Shown one piece after another: positions 1 through 8,056 of a stretch of 49,648 bases of DNA; the first letter of the stretch is position 1, and every line of letters starts with the position of its first letter. Location of the stretch: the NCBI GenBank assembly GCA_947623175.1, contig CANQGK010000018.1, positions 1 through 49,648 of the forward strand, read 5' to 3'. Origin of the DNA: an uncultured Clostridia bacterium. Its GTDB lineage: Bacteria; Bacillota; Clostridia; Oscillospirales; Acutalibacteraceae. A program made the position numbers and the translations under genes. A model generated the notes under the pieces. The model saw nothing but the letters and a program-made list of their open reading frames with translations, was not told where the DNA came from and ran no database searches.

Positions 1-39
1 CTCAATCTCTTTTTTCAATTCGTCGTAAATGTTGTTCAT
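1..39 (-). CDS. 5' end of an unidentified gene running off the left edge
   Basis: An ATG at 39 on the minus strand opens a frame that stays open to the window edge and gives MNNIYDELKKEIE. A purine-rich site (CGGAGTG, about 46-52 reverse complement) lies about 8 bases upstream. It starts 21 bases after the stop of the small HTH gene and is probably its operon partner. Only 13 codons are visible, so no function can be assigned. Confidence 0.5.
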   Translation of the reverse strand, partial: MNNIYDELKKEIE

Positions 40-59
40 AATAAAATCACTCCGTTTTA

Positions 60-314
60 TTATTGCTCCGCCGTAGCGGGTTTTCTTTTACCTCTGTGTT
101 TGAGGCTTGCTGTGAAATTTTCTTGCGCGAGCGCGGCGTTATAACCGCTCCGCCCGTTCCTGTCAAGCTCGCCCGTGCCGCCCCTCGTTAATTCGCGGTA
201 AATCGTTGCGAGGTGCACGCCGAGCTTTGCGGCAATTTCGGGTAAAGCCGCTCCCGCCGTATAGAGAGCCTCAAAGCTCTTTCTGTCCTCAAAGGTGAGG
301 TATCGGCAAGTCAT
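60..314 (-). CDS. small HTH protein, IS30-transposase N-terminal type
   Basis: An 84-residue protein. Residues 5-45 form a helix-turn-helix of the IS30/HTH_38 kind: LTFEDRKSFEALY, then EIAAKLGVHLATIYRELTRG, in which the turn and the recognition helix are plain. The C-terminus is basic (LKHRGKRKPA). An IS30 transposase would continue for about 250 residues with a DDE domain; that is absent, so this is a stand-alone DNA-binding protein. Such small proteins are common on conjugative and integrative elements of gut Clostridia, which is family knowledge and not proof here. The ATG at 314 was chosen over a longer frame to 377 because AAGGAGTT lies just upstream at 321-328. The longer form would also have to read through a strong GC hairpin at 350-375. 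It probably acts as a local regulator. Confidence 0.7.
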   Translation of the reverse strand: MTCRYLTFEDRKSFEALYTAGAALPEIAAKLGVHLATIYRELTRGGTGELDRNGRSGYNAALAQENFTASLKHRGKRKPATAEQ

Positions 315-349
315 ACGCTTAACTCCTTTCTTCCGTAATAATGGAAAGT

Positions 350-375
350 GAGGAGCGGGGCGAGCCCCGCTCCTC
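350..375. repeat. GC-rich perfect inverted repeat upstream of the HTH gene
   Basis: Arms GAGGAGCGGGGC (350-361) and GCCCCGCTCCTC (364-375) are perfect with a 2-base spacer. It sits about 22 bases upstream of the ribosome binding site of the HTH gene. It has no T-tract on either side, so it is not a typical terminator. It could be a cruciform, a protein site or a 5'-UTR structure. Confidence 0.6.
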
Positions 376-458
376 ATTCCCTTATGCTAAAATCCCATAA
401 CGCGCTCGAGTCGCACCTCTGCGTTGCTCTATCCTCGTTAAGGGCAAAAGCCATAAAA

Positions 459-499
459 AATAAGTGCGATAGGCTCTAAAAAAACCTTTCGCACTTATT
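459..499 (-). terminator. probable second terminator after the recombinase
   Basis: Inverted repeat AATAAGTGCGA (459-469) and TCGCACTTATT (489-499), 11 bp perfect with a 19-base loop. On the minus strand the hairpin is followed by TTTTTTATGG, a good U-tract, so it would stop transcripts coming from the recombinase gene. Confidence 0.6.
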
Positions 500-537
500 C
501 TAAAACTTTTTATTCTGTTAATAAACGGCGAAATATG

Positions 538-566
538 TTGATTTTTCACTATTTATATGATATAAT
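538..566 (+). promoter_or_regulatory. sigma-A-like promoter pointing at the recombinase 3' end
   Basis: TTGATT (538-543), a 17-base spacer and TATAAT (561-566) on the plus strand. No plus-strand gene follows. The predicted start is about 573, just before the hairpin at 579-612, so any transcript would be very short or run antisense into the recombinase gene. Confidence 0.45.
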
Positions 567-578
567 CCAATTTATATA

Positions 579-610
579 AGAGCTATCAAAAAGTACACCT
601 TTTGATAGCT

Positions 611-612
<2 letters not shown>
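579..612. terminator. hairpin terminator at the recombinase 3' end
   Basis: AGAGCTATCAAAA (579-591) pairs perfectly with TTTTGATAGCTCT (600-612). It overlaps the recombinase stop codon. On the plus strand it is followed by ATTTTCT. On the minus strand it is followed by TATATAA, so termination could work in both directions. Confidence 0.65.
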
Positions 613-1246
<634 letters not shown>

Positions 1247-1300
1247 TTACTGTAAACCTTTCGAAGACGGTGAAACAGCCGGTTTTATGACAATATTAAA

Positions 1301-1337
1301 AGCGCCCGCCCGACAAAAGCCAAGTCGGGCAGGCGCT
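1301..1337. terminator. intrinsic terminator, bidirectional
   Basis: AGCGCCCGCCCGAC (1301-1314) pairs with GTCGGGCAGGCGCT (1324-1337) with one mismatch. On the minus strand it is followed by TTTTAATATT and lies 18 bases past the stop of the PD-(D/E)XK gene, which it terminates. On the plus strand TTTATTAAATTATTTTT follows. Confidence 0.8.
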
Positions 1338-1354
1338 TTATTAAATTATTTTTC

Positions 1355-1990
1355 TTAATTCTGCTTTTTATGTGTCAGCGTTAGATCTCCCAGCTTAATT
1401 TCACCGAAAAATGGAAGCAAAATCGATATTATAAAAATACCGACCATAATCAATCTCTCGGTGTTCAATTCATAAACGCCTATTGCGTCAAGTATTGCAA
1501 CGGCAAGCGTAACAAGCGGGATAATCCCCCAACACACAATTCGCAATCCGTTGATGTATCGCTTTTTGCGTTTTTTCTGAGCGGTGATCAACTTGCTTTT
1601 AACACCGGTTTTAATTAGATCGTATGATGGGATATCCGTAGGCCCGCATTCGGAAATCGGCAAGTCCGAATTCTTTATTTTTTCGGTAAAATCGTAAAAG
1701 TCAAACTTGCTTTCGCCCGTGCTTACGGCAGCACAAGTTCTTACGGGATAATCTAAACTGTCGCTATATCTGCGCAGCTGATTAGCAACCGCATCCAAAC
1801 TGTGTTGGTTGTTAACGTGTTTGCATTCGATTATCATTAGCGGAACGTCTGTCGTTTTATCGATTATGACAAAGTCAAAGATATTGTTGCGATAACGCCA
1901 ATCCGTAACGATAGATTCTTCTGGGTAGCCTGCTTTTTTCAATTCTTGTAATACGAGAAGCTCTAATTGCCGTTCTGTGTATCTTGTCAT
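1355..1990 (-). CDS. membrane-anchored PD-(D/E)XK nuclease-like protein
   Basis: A 211-residue protein. Residues 1-85 resemble the N-terminal nuclease domain of type I restriction HsdR proteins (HSDR_N type). Visible residues are an early acidic helix (TERQLELLVLQEL), D39 in NNIFDFVII and E55-x-K57 in MIIECKH, which together fit the PD-(D/E)XK core. Residues about 100-140 are a charged linker ending in KKRKKR. Two hydrophobic helices follow (about 147-168 and 178-196), so the enzyme domain would be tethered to the membrane, probably facing the cytoplasm by the positive-inside rule. No helicase or specificity subunit is next to it, so it is not a normal type I enzyme. Its start is supported by AGGTG seven bases upstream. 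The role is unknown; defence is an inference from the neighbours. Confidence 0.6.
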   Translation of the reverse strand: MTRYTERQLELLVLQELKKAGYPEESIVTDWRYRNNIFDFVIIDKTTDVPLMIIECKHVNNQHSLDAVANQLRRYSDSLDYPVRTCAAVSTGESKFDFYDFTEKIKNSDLPISECGPTDIPSYDLIKTGVKSKLITAQKKRKKRYINGLRIVCWGIIPLVTLAVAILDAIGVYELNTERLIMVGIFIISILLPFFGEIKLGDLTLTHKKQN

Positions 1991-1993
1991 TGG

Positions 1994-2167
1994 TTATTTC
2001 ACCTCTTTTGTCATTGAATAATTGCCGTTTTGGAAATATTTATTTTTGTCATCGGTTACGCCAAAACACTTTGCTGAAATATATTCGCATATATCATTAA
2101 CGCTTTTGAAAAAATAAACCGACTTGATCAATGCCGCTGTAGTTTCGGCACAGCCGTTTACTTTCAT
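1994..2167 (-). CDS. possible 57-residue protein upstream of the nuclease
   Basis: An open frame of 57 codons, MKVNGCAETTAALIKSVYFF and onward, ends in TAA four bases before the ATG of the downstream nuclease gene, and the ribosome binding site of that gene lies inside its last codons. This would allow translational coupling. Its own start is weak (GGAAG five bases upstream). A much better site, AAGGAGG at 2196-2202, is too far away and faces no good in-frame start, so this may be a decayed or mis-started gene. No family is recognised. Confidence 0.3.
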   Translation of the reverse strand: MKVNGCAETTAALIKSVYFFKSVNDICEYISAKCFGVTDDKNKYFQNGNYSMTKEVK

Positions 2168-2297
2168 AATTTCTTCCGGATTTGCTTAATTACTTCCTCC
2201 TTAAATTTAAATGAATTATTTTTCCTAATTATATTCCCTTTTTACAGATTTTTCAAGTAGTTTACAATATATCATTTTTGCAAAATCCGTCGTTTAT

Positions 2298-2304
2298 TGT
2301 CGAA
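2298..2304 (+). promoter_or_regulatory. candidate Spo0A box
   Basis: TGTCGAA at 2298-2304 (in the context ATTGTCGAAAAA) equals the published 0A-box core. It lies about 90 bases upstream of the -35 of the spo0A promoter. Autoregulation of spo0A through such boxes is known in Bacillus. A 7-base match can occur by chance. Confidence 0.4.
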
Positions 2305-2391
2305 AAAGGAAATATTAGCGGTGCGAAAAATGTAAAACGCGGTTTATTTTTGTAAAATTATAATTTTTAAGCACTTTTTTCGTTATTTCTC

Positions 2392-2420
2392 TTGCATTTT
2401 ATTTGTTACTGTGGTAATAT
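2392..2420 (+). promoter_or_regulatory. spo0A promoter, sigma-A type
   Basis: TTGCAT (2392-2397), a 17-base spacer ending in GTGG, and TAATAT (2415-2420). The gene starts 33 bases downstream with AAAGGAGG at 2437-2444. Confidence 0.65.
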
Positions 2421-2452
2421 ATGTATAACGAAATACAAAGGAGGAATATTTT

Positions 2453-3223
2453 ATGGAAAAAAGACTTAAAATTGTCATTGCTGACGATTCAGAGGAATTT
2501 GGTCAAAGCTGTGCTAAAGCTTTTAAAGCTTACGGTATGCAGGTTGTTTTATGCGAAAAGGACGGTAAAAAGGTTATAGAGTACATAAAAAAAGAAAAGC
2601 CCGACGTTGTATTGGCGGACGTTTTTATGCACAATCTTGATGTTTTAGGTGTTCTTGAAGTATTGAAGGATATGGATGATAAACCTATGATAACGGTTAT
2701 GTCAAGCTTTGATAATCAAAGGCTCGAAAAAGAAACCCTCGAAGCCGGAGCGGCGTATTATTTTTTAAAACCCTTCGATATCAACACCTTAGCCGAACGT
2801 ATAATCCGACTTTCCGGTTGGAAAAACGATAAAGCGCCGTTGATTGTAAAGAATAACGTTGTAACAGATACTAAGTTAGAAGTTATGGTTACAGATATTA
2901 TCCATCAAATCGGTGTACCTGCACATATAAAGGGTTATCACTATTTAAGAGAAGCGATTATTCTTTCTGTAAAGAACAGTGAAATAGTAAATTCCGTAAC
3001 AAAGCTCCTTTATCCTACTATCGCAAAGATGTACTCTACCACGGCTTCACGTGTTGAAAGAGCAATCCGTCACGCAATAGAAGTCGCCTGGGATCGAGGC
3101 GACATTGACGTACTAAATTCCTATTTCGGCTACACCATCCAAACCGACCGCGGCAAACCCACAAATTCGGAATTTATCGCCATGATAAGCGACAATCTTA
3201 GATTGCAGATTAAAATGATGTGA
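2453..3223 (+). CDS. spo0A: sporulation master regulator Spo0A
   Basis: A 256-residue response regulator that, when phosphorylated, switches on entry into sporulation. The receiver domain spans residues 5-123 with the acidic pair D11-D12, the phospho-acceptor D56 (VVLADVF), S84/S85 and K106 (FLKPFD). The DNA-binding domain spans about 145-253 and is very close to the Bacillus protein: [36 protein letters not shown] (the recognition helix region) and [17 protein letters not shown]. All key residues are present, so it should be functional. In most spore formers spoIVB lies directly upstream; here it is absent and the gene stands alone with its own promoter and terminator between a recombinase and restriction genes. 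It may be the only copy, moved by rearrangement, or a second one. Confidence 0.95.
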   Translation: MEKRLKIVIADDSEEFGQSCAKAFKAYGMQVVLCEKDGKKVIEYIKKEKPDVVLADVFMHNLDVLGVLEVLKDMDDKPMITVMSSFDNQRLEKETLEAGAAYYFLKPFDINTLAERIIRLSGWKNDKAPLIVKNNVVTDTKLEVMVTDIIHQIGVPAHIKGYHYLREAIILSVKNSEIVNSVTKLLYPTIAKMYSTTASRVERAIRHAIEVAWDRGDIDVLNSYFGYTIQTDRGKPTNSEFIAMISDNLRLQIKMM

Positions 3224-3264
3224 AATTTTATTTTATAACTTGTGCAAAATGTACTATTTAAAAC

Positions 3265-3295
3265 GGCTGCGGCGAAACAAAATTTCGCCGCAGCC
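3265..3295 (+). terminator. hairpin after spo0A
   Basis: GGCTGCGGCGAAA (3265-3277) and TTTCGCCGCAGCC (3283-3295) form a perfect 13-bp stem with a 5-base loop. The following TGTTCTCTTG is only a weak U-tract. The rest of 3300-3465 holds nothing else that can be supported. Confidence 0.6.
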
Positions 3296-3469
3296 TGTTC
3301 TCTTGAAATTGCAATTGAGTTTTGGTAAACCTTCAGTCAATCAGCTTAATATCGCCGCATTTGGCGGAATATAATTGTTCGGTTGATGCAAACGATATTA
3401 CAACTGCAGATTTTTAAATTGATTGTCGGTTATTGCACTGATTGTACGGTATAAATTTTTAGTTTTATA

Positions 3470-3498
3470 TTGTGGGAAACGACAAAATATGCTATAAT
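3470..3498 (+). promoter_or_regulatory. promoter of the restriction-modification locus
   Basis: TTGTGG (3470-3475), 17 bases, TATAAT (3493-3498). It lies inside the longest open frame of the nuclease gene, which rules out starts upstream of about 3505 and supports the ATG at 3526, with AAGGAG at 3513-3518. Confidence 0.55.
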
Positions 3499-3525
3499 AT
3501 TTCAAATATCAAAAGGAGAATGGCT

Positions 3526-4953
3526 ATGACACACGTATTCATTGTTAATGATACGACCTTGAAATATCATTTAGAGTATATGTTTGCCGGTATCGGTGCT
3601 AATTGTGACGCGCCTTTTTTAGAGGATTCGAATTATCAAAATCCTAAAAGAAAAGAAGATGGTCTTACTGCGGCCGCCGAGCGGAATTTAGCGGCAATGG
3701 TAGCGGATATTTCGAGGATTCATGTCGGAGATAAAGTTATTTTTTATCTTAGGGCAGGCAATCATGAAGGAAAGTTTTACGGCGTGTTTAAAGCTGTAGG
3801 CGAACCGTTTTATGATTCGAACCATGACAATTATCTTTCGTCGGAAATGGGGAAAAATTTAAATCTGCGTATTAGGATTGAACCGGATGAAGTTTATGCA
3901 AACGGGGTTTCCGAGCACAAAGCTTTGGACCTTTTGGATGGAATTGATCACCCGAGTCAAATGTGTTGGAGTCTTATTTACAGAAAGCTTAAAGGCAATC
4001 GCGGCTGCACTATGATTACCGATTATGAAGCCGAAAATCTAATTCAAAAAATAAGAGCGGAAAATTCAAATACTGCTTTGGAAGGAATTTCGTTTACTTA
4101 TGATACGGATCAAAAGAAAATAATTCCGATAGGCGCAACCGCTTTATATGAAGGTGAAACAAAATCCGTTTCAATTAAGGACAGACTTCTTGTAAAATAT
4201 CGTCGCAGAAATGCCTTTGAATCACATTTACAAGCATACGTCGTTCAAAATTGTTTGGCGGAACCGTTGTGCGATCTTCTGCATATTGACACCGAAAAAT
4301 CCACTTGGATCGGCAATGAAGTTTCCTGCGGTGTGGGAATGCAAAGAATTGACGCTGTTACGGTTCAAGAAGACGATCGTTCCGTAAAAATCAATATAAT
4401 CGAGCTAAAAGACGAAGAACCATACGACAGCATAATTACATATCAGTTGCCTTGGTATATTGATTGGGTAAAGAATTATTGGTGTCCTTTATATAGTCAA
4501 TGCAATTAGATTACAATGCGTTTTGCGTGGAACGACGTCCGCGCCCGCTTTGTCGCACGGTCTTACCATACGACAGTATGCTCTCAACCGTGCTTCGTGC
4601 GGAACACGAACGGCGTTCTCATGCAAAATCTTCGACCCGAGTCGGAGCGGATTTTTTCGTCCGGCAAGGAAGAGGACGCAGGAATACTGTCGTATTTCAA
4701 GGACGATGACACAGACGGCGGAGAAATCCGTCCGCCTCGGGCGCATTGTAATCTGATTGCATTGACTATCGGAAAAGAAATAACAATTAATCCTATTGTT
4801 ACGGCAAAGAAAGCCAATGACAGAAATAGCGAAAGATTTTGTAATTTGGCTAATGATCTTGCATATCCGGCAAGCGGTAATATTTCCGTATCTGCGGCAG
4901 AGTATATAGCGTTTGATATCGATAGCGATATTACCTTTGAAAAAGTTTTTTGA
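3526..4953 (+). pseudogene. EVE-like/PD-(D/E)XK restriction nuclease, split by a MITE
   Basis: Residues 1-135 resemble an EVE/PUA-like module (HVFIVNDTTL at the start, then HVGDKVIFYLR and GKFYGVFKAVGEPF), a fold that often reads modified bases. Residues about 220-325 look like a PD-(D/E)XK nuclease with E232 (FESHLQAYVV), D276 (QRIDAV) and E293-x-K295 (IIELKDE). A 271-bp element inserted after codon 323 brings a TAG stop 5 codons later, so the present product ends at 4509. The original C-terminal 61 codons survive at 4769-4953, in frame. Deleting element plus one TA (273 bp) restores a 384-residue protein reading PLY-IGKEITINPI. Two methyltransferase genes follow at once, so this was probably the restriction enzyme of that locus. 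The truncated protein keeps all nuclease residues and might still act. Confidence 0.75.
4496..4766. mobile_element. 271-bp MITE with 25-bp inverted ends and TA duplication
   Basis: The left end GTCAATGCAATTAGATTACA (continuing to 4520) and the right end (4742-4766, reverse complement) match over 25 bp with one mismatch. TA flanks both sides (4494-4495 and 4767-4768), the target duplication of the IS630/Tc1/mariner group. No transposase is encoded, and the interior is a long imperfect inverted repeat, for example ATACGACAGTAT (4567) against ATACTGTCGTAT (4684). It is thus a non-autonomous miniature element. Several short open frames cross it but none looks like a gene. A 20-bp copy of its end recurs at 47,443-47,462. 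Confidence 0.85.
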
Positions 4954-5014
4954 AAATGCCGGCTATATAAAACGCCGGCGCGGTACAATCAAAGATGAAA
5001 GTGAGTCTGAGAAC

Positions 5015-6013
5015 ATGAATTATATAGGTTCAAAATATTCGCTTATGGACTTTCTTACCGAAACAATACGGGCTGTTGCGGGAGCCGATACGAACAAAGT
5101 GTTCGCCGACCTGTTTGCGGGAACCGGTGTGGTAGGGAAGACGTTCAAGGAAAAGGGCTACCGAGTTTTATCAAACGATATTCAATACTACAGTTATGTT
5201 TTAAATAAGCATTTGATTGAAAACGTTCCGCCGCTCGAGGTTAAAATTCTTGATAAGCTTAACAATTTGTCGGGTACGGAAGGCTTTATCTACAACAATT
5301 ATTGTGCCGGCTCCGGCAGCGGAAGGAATTACTTCACCGATGAAAACGGCAAGAAATGCGATTCGATTAGAATAGAGCTCGAAAGGCTTAAAAATTGCGG
5401 AGAAATTGATGAATCGCAATATTATTATCTTCTTGCAAGTCTTATTAACTCAATTGACAAATACGCTAACACGGCGTCGGTTTACGGCGCGTTTTTAAAA
5501 CAGATTAAAAAATCCGCGGCTAAAGAGTTCAAATTGGAATTACTGCCGGTAATCGACGGCAATAAATCCGGTAAAGCTTATAATGAGAATATATCCGATT
5601 TGATAAAAAAAATAAGCGGCGATATTTTATACCTTGATCCGCCGTATAACGCAAGACAATATTGCACTAATTACCATGTTCTCGAAACAATAGCAAGATA
5701 CGATTCGCCCGAGCTTAAAGGCAAAACCGGACTTCGTGATTACAGCGCGCAAAAAAGCGATTTCTGTTCGCCGAAAACGGTTGTTGCCGCTTTTGACGAC
5801 ATAATAAAAAACGCAAATTTCAAGTACATATTCTTAAGCTACAATAACGAAGGCTTAATGCCTTTTGAAACCATCCGAAATACAATGCAAAAATACGGCA
5901 AATATGAAATGTTCTCAACCGACTACCGCAGGTTCAAGGCGGACACCGATGAAAACCGAAACCACAAAAGCGATAAAACCGTGGAATATTTACATTGCCT
6001 GATAAAAAAGTGA
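5015..6013 (+). CDS. D12-class DNA adenine-N6 methyltransferase
   Basis: A 332-residue enzyme that transfers a methyl group from S-adenosylmethionine to adenine N6 in a specific DNA site. The fold order is that of the Dam/D12 class: an N-terminal YIGSKYSLMDFL, the cofactor loop ADLFAGTGVVG (31-41), SNDIQYYSY (53-61) binding the cofactor ribose, and the catalytic LYLDPPYNARQY with DPPY at 208-211. The ATG at 5015 is preferred to an upstream in-frame start at 4913, because MNYIGSKYS is the usual N-terminus of this class and the upstream codons overlap the end of the nuclease gene. The ribosome binding site is weak (AAAGTGAG). It probably protects the host from the adjacent, now split, nuclease. 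Confidence 0.9.
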   Translation: MNYIGSKYSLMDFLTETIRAVAGADTNKVFADLFAGTGVVGKTFKEKGYRVLSNDIQYYSYVLNKHLIENVPPLEVKILDKLNNLSGTEGFIYNNYCAGSGSGRNYFTDENGKKCDSIRIELERLKNCGEIDESQYYYLLASLINSIDKYANTASVYGAFLKQIKKSAAKEFKLELLPVIDGNKSGKAYNENISDLIKKISGDILYLDPPYNARQYCTNYHVLETIARYDSPELKGKTGLRDYSAQKSDFCSPKTVVAAFDDIIKNANFKYIFLSYNNEGLMPFETIRNTMQKYGKYEMFSTDYRRFKADTDENRNHKSDKTVEYLHCLIKK

Positions 6014-6019
6014 CTTCTT

Positions 6020-6811
6020 ATGGCTCGTTATAATGATATAGATATGAACAAATGGAAAGAATATGAGGACATTCTTACCGATTCTCTTTGGATTTTTGAT
6101 AAAAGGGATAAATCCGGTGTTCATAATGCTTCCTATCACGGAAATTTTATTCCTCAAATTCCAAATCAATTATTCAGAAGATATACCAAGAAAGGCGATT
6201 GGATTCTTGATCCTTTCGTCGGCGGCGGTACGTCGTTAATAGAAGCTCAAAGATTGGGCAGAAACGCCATCGGAATTGAACTTAAAGAAGATGTCGCCAA
6301 AGCAGCCTGCAATTTGGCAGAGCAAGAGAAAACAAAAGATTTCAAAGGAACCGTTATTGTCGGCGACAGCAGAACGGCAGATATCGAAGATTGCTTAAAG
6401 CGCTTCGGCATTAACGAGGTGCAGTTTGTAATATATCATCCGCCGTATTGGGATATTATCAAGTTCAGCGACGACGAAAGGGATTTGTCAAACTGCAACT
6501 CTCTCGAAGAATTTAATCAATCCTTTGGTGAGGTTATAGACAACACGTCAAAATATTTGGAAAAAAACAGATATTGCGCTTGTGTTATCGGCGATAAATA
6601 CGCCAATAGCGAGATCGTACCGTTAGGTTTTTACTGTATGAACTTATTTCTGTCGCGAGGGTTTAAATTAAAAGCTATATTGGTTAAAAATTTTGAAGAT
6701 ACGAAAGGAAAATCAAATCAAAAAGCAATTTGGCGTTATCGCGCGTTAGCAAGTGATTTCTATCTCTTCAAGCATGAATATATATTTGTATTTAAAAAGG
6801 TAAAGAAGTAG
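6020..6811 (+). CDS. DNA methyltransferase, N4/N6 amino type with HPPY motif
   Basis: A 263-residue protein of the DNA methylase N-4/N-6 family. LDPFVGGGTSL (cofactor loop, 64-71) comes before the catalytic motif, and GIELKEDVAKAA follows it. The catalytic tetrapeptide reads HPPY at 140-143 (VIYHPPYWDI); the first residue is His where most relatives have Asp, Ser or Asn. The variant is known in some family members, and the rest of the protein is well kept. It starts 6 bases after the first methylase stop, so the two are translated together. The substrate base (adenine N6 or cytosine N4) cannot be told by eye. Having two methylases suggests an asymmetric target with one enzyme per strand; that is inference. 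Confidence 0.85.
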   Translation: MARYNDIDMNKWKEYEDILTDSLWIFDKRDKSGVHNASYHGNFIPQIPNQLFRRYTKKGDWILDPFVGGGTSLIEAQRLGRNAIGIELKEDVAKAACNLAEQEKTKDFKGTVIVGDSRTADIEDCLKRFGINEVQFVIYHPPYWDIIKFSDDERDLSNCNSLEEFNQSFGEVIDNTSKYLEKNRYCACVIGDKYANSEIVPLGFYCMNLFLSRGFKLKAILVKNFEDTKGKSNQKAIWRYRALASDFYLFKHEYIFVFKKVKK

Positions 6812-6857
6812 TTGCTTATAAATCACTGCGTTATACGTTGAAACCTTCAAAAAAGAT

Positions 6858-6896
6858 AATCCGAGACTTCTGCTTCCGGTAAGTCTCGGATTTTTT
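6858..6896 (+). terminator. intrinsic terminator of the restriction-modification operon
   Basis: AATCCGAGACTT (6858-6869) and AAGTCTCGGATT (6881-6892) form a perfect 12-bp stem followed by TTTTGAAT. It also separates this operon from the convergent DUF262 gene. Confidence 0.85.
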
Positions 6897-6947
6897 GAAT
6901 GCTTTTTACAGCCTTTAATACCTATACATTCGTTCTGATTTTGAGCG

Positions 6948-8054
6948 CTATTCTTTGCCTGATTTTTTTAAATTGCAGTCTCGACAAAGCATTTGCAGGT
7001 TTTCGGGTACTGTTTTGCCTCCGGCGTGCCAGGGGGTGATATGGTCTGCATGCATTTTATCGTAATCAAAATGCTTTTTGCATATCGGGCAGACGCCTTG
7101 CTGTTGTTCGTATGCCGCGCGCTTGTCTTCATCCTCAAATTGGCGCAAGCTGAGGTACTTTTCCTCGCCGCTTAAAATATACGCATAAACGCCGCTTCTC
7201 TTGGTGACTTCATGGTCCGCCATTAAAGCGGCGGTTCTTTTTTCTATCTCGGCAGGATCGAGCCGATCACCGGCGTAGCGATTGTAGAATATTCCCCACT
7301 CAAGTCCTTTCATCTCTTTGCGATAGAACGTGAAAATAGTCTTAACCCACGTTATCACGCTGTTGAAATACAGCCAGAGCGCGGAGGCGCTGCTGTCATG
7401 CTGGTGGGCGGACATATATTCTTCAATGCTCTTGCCCTCATCGGCGGCTATCCACTTTATCGCCGTTTCGAGATATTTTTGGCGGTTCATTTCGCCGTTT
7501 AAGTACTTGTTTGCAATCTTGTACGCCGGGCAGCCGCTCTTGCTGAAATACTTCTTGGCATCGGTAAGCCACGGACCTGTATAGATGGCGTTTCTCAGCT
7601 CCTGATCCGTAAGCACCGCGCCCGCGATATTTATCGTTTTGAACCAATCGAGCTTTTCCTTATCGTCGCCCTTGCAGACGTATATCATCAGCTTATAATT
7701 CAAAAAGGTCTCTTTTTCTTTATTTGTTAAGTTGTTGAAGGTTTTAGGCGTGCCGTCTTTAATTATCGAAAAATCGCCGCTGCAATAACGGCAAATACTG
7801 ACCGTGCGCTGTTGGCCGTCCAAAAGCTCATAATTTCCTTCATCGTTCACAACCCAATACATCACGTTAAGCGGAAAACCCTTGAAAACGGTGTCGATAA
7901 CGGCGTTGCGCTCCTTTTCATCATAGACAAACTCCCGCTGAAACGCAGGGCGGATATTGAGTTTGCCGCCGAAACCTATCACGCCGCTCTCGTCGTTGTC
8001 TTCATATTTCTCAACAATTTCTCCGATGGTGTGTTCTTCAAGCCTGATGTCCAT
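6948..8054 (-). CDS. DUF262 (ParB/GmrSD-like) protein with C-terminal HNH nuclease
   Basis: A 368-residue protein. Residues about 10-90 carry the DUF262 signature: FQREFVYDEKERNAVI (38-53) and LLDGQQRTVSI with DGQQR at 79-83, the nucleotide-binding motif shared with GmrS and SspE. Residues 320-366 are an HNH nuclease: CPIC (322-325), ADHITPWHAGG with H338 and NLQMLCRDCNLKK, the two Cys pairs holding a metal. In GmrSD and SspE these domains restrict DNA according to its chemical modification. The ATG at 8054 was chosen over one at 8111 because it has AGAAGG upstream and falls 2 bases after the stop of the methylase gene; the two are one operon. It probably uses the partner methylation as the self mark. 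Confidence 0.85.
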   Translation of the reverse strand: MDIRLEEHTIGEIVEKYEDNDESGVIGFGGKLNIRPAFQREFVYDEKERNAVIDTVFKGFPLNVMYWVVNDEGNYELLDGQQRTVSICRYCSGDFSIIKDGTPKTFNNLTNKEKETFLNYKLMIYVCKGDDKEKLDWFKTINIAGAVLTDQELRNAIYTGPWLTDAKKYFSKSGCPAYKIANKYLNGEMNRQKYLETAIKWIAADEGKSIEEYMSAHQHDSSASALWLYFNSVITWVKTIFTFYRKEMKGLEWGIFYNRYAGDRLDPAEIEKRTAALMADHEVTKRSGVYAYILSGEEKYLSLRQFEDEDKRAAYEQQQGVCPICKKHFDYDKMHADHITPWHAGGKTVPENLQMLCRDCNLKKSGKE

Positions 8055-8056
8055 GC

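Noticed and set aside
4516-4953. A separate protein running from the MITE into the nuclease C-terminus
   Set aside because: The first part is element sequence; the rest is the displaced end of the split gene.
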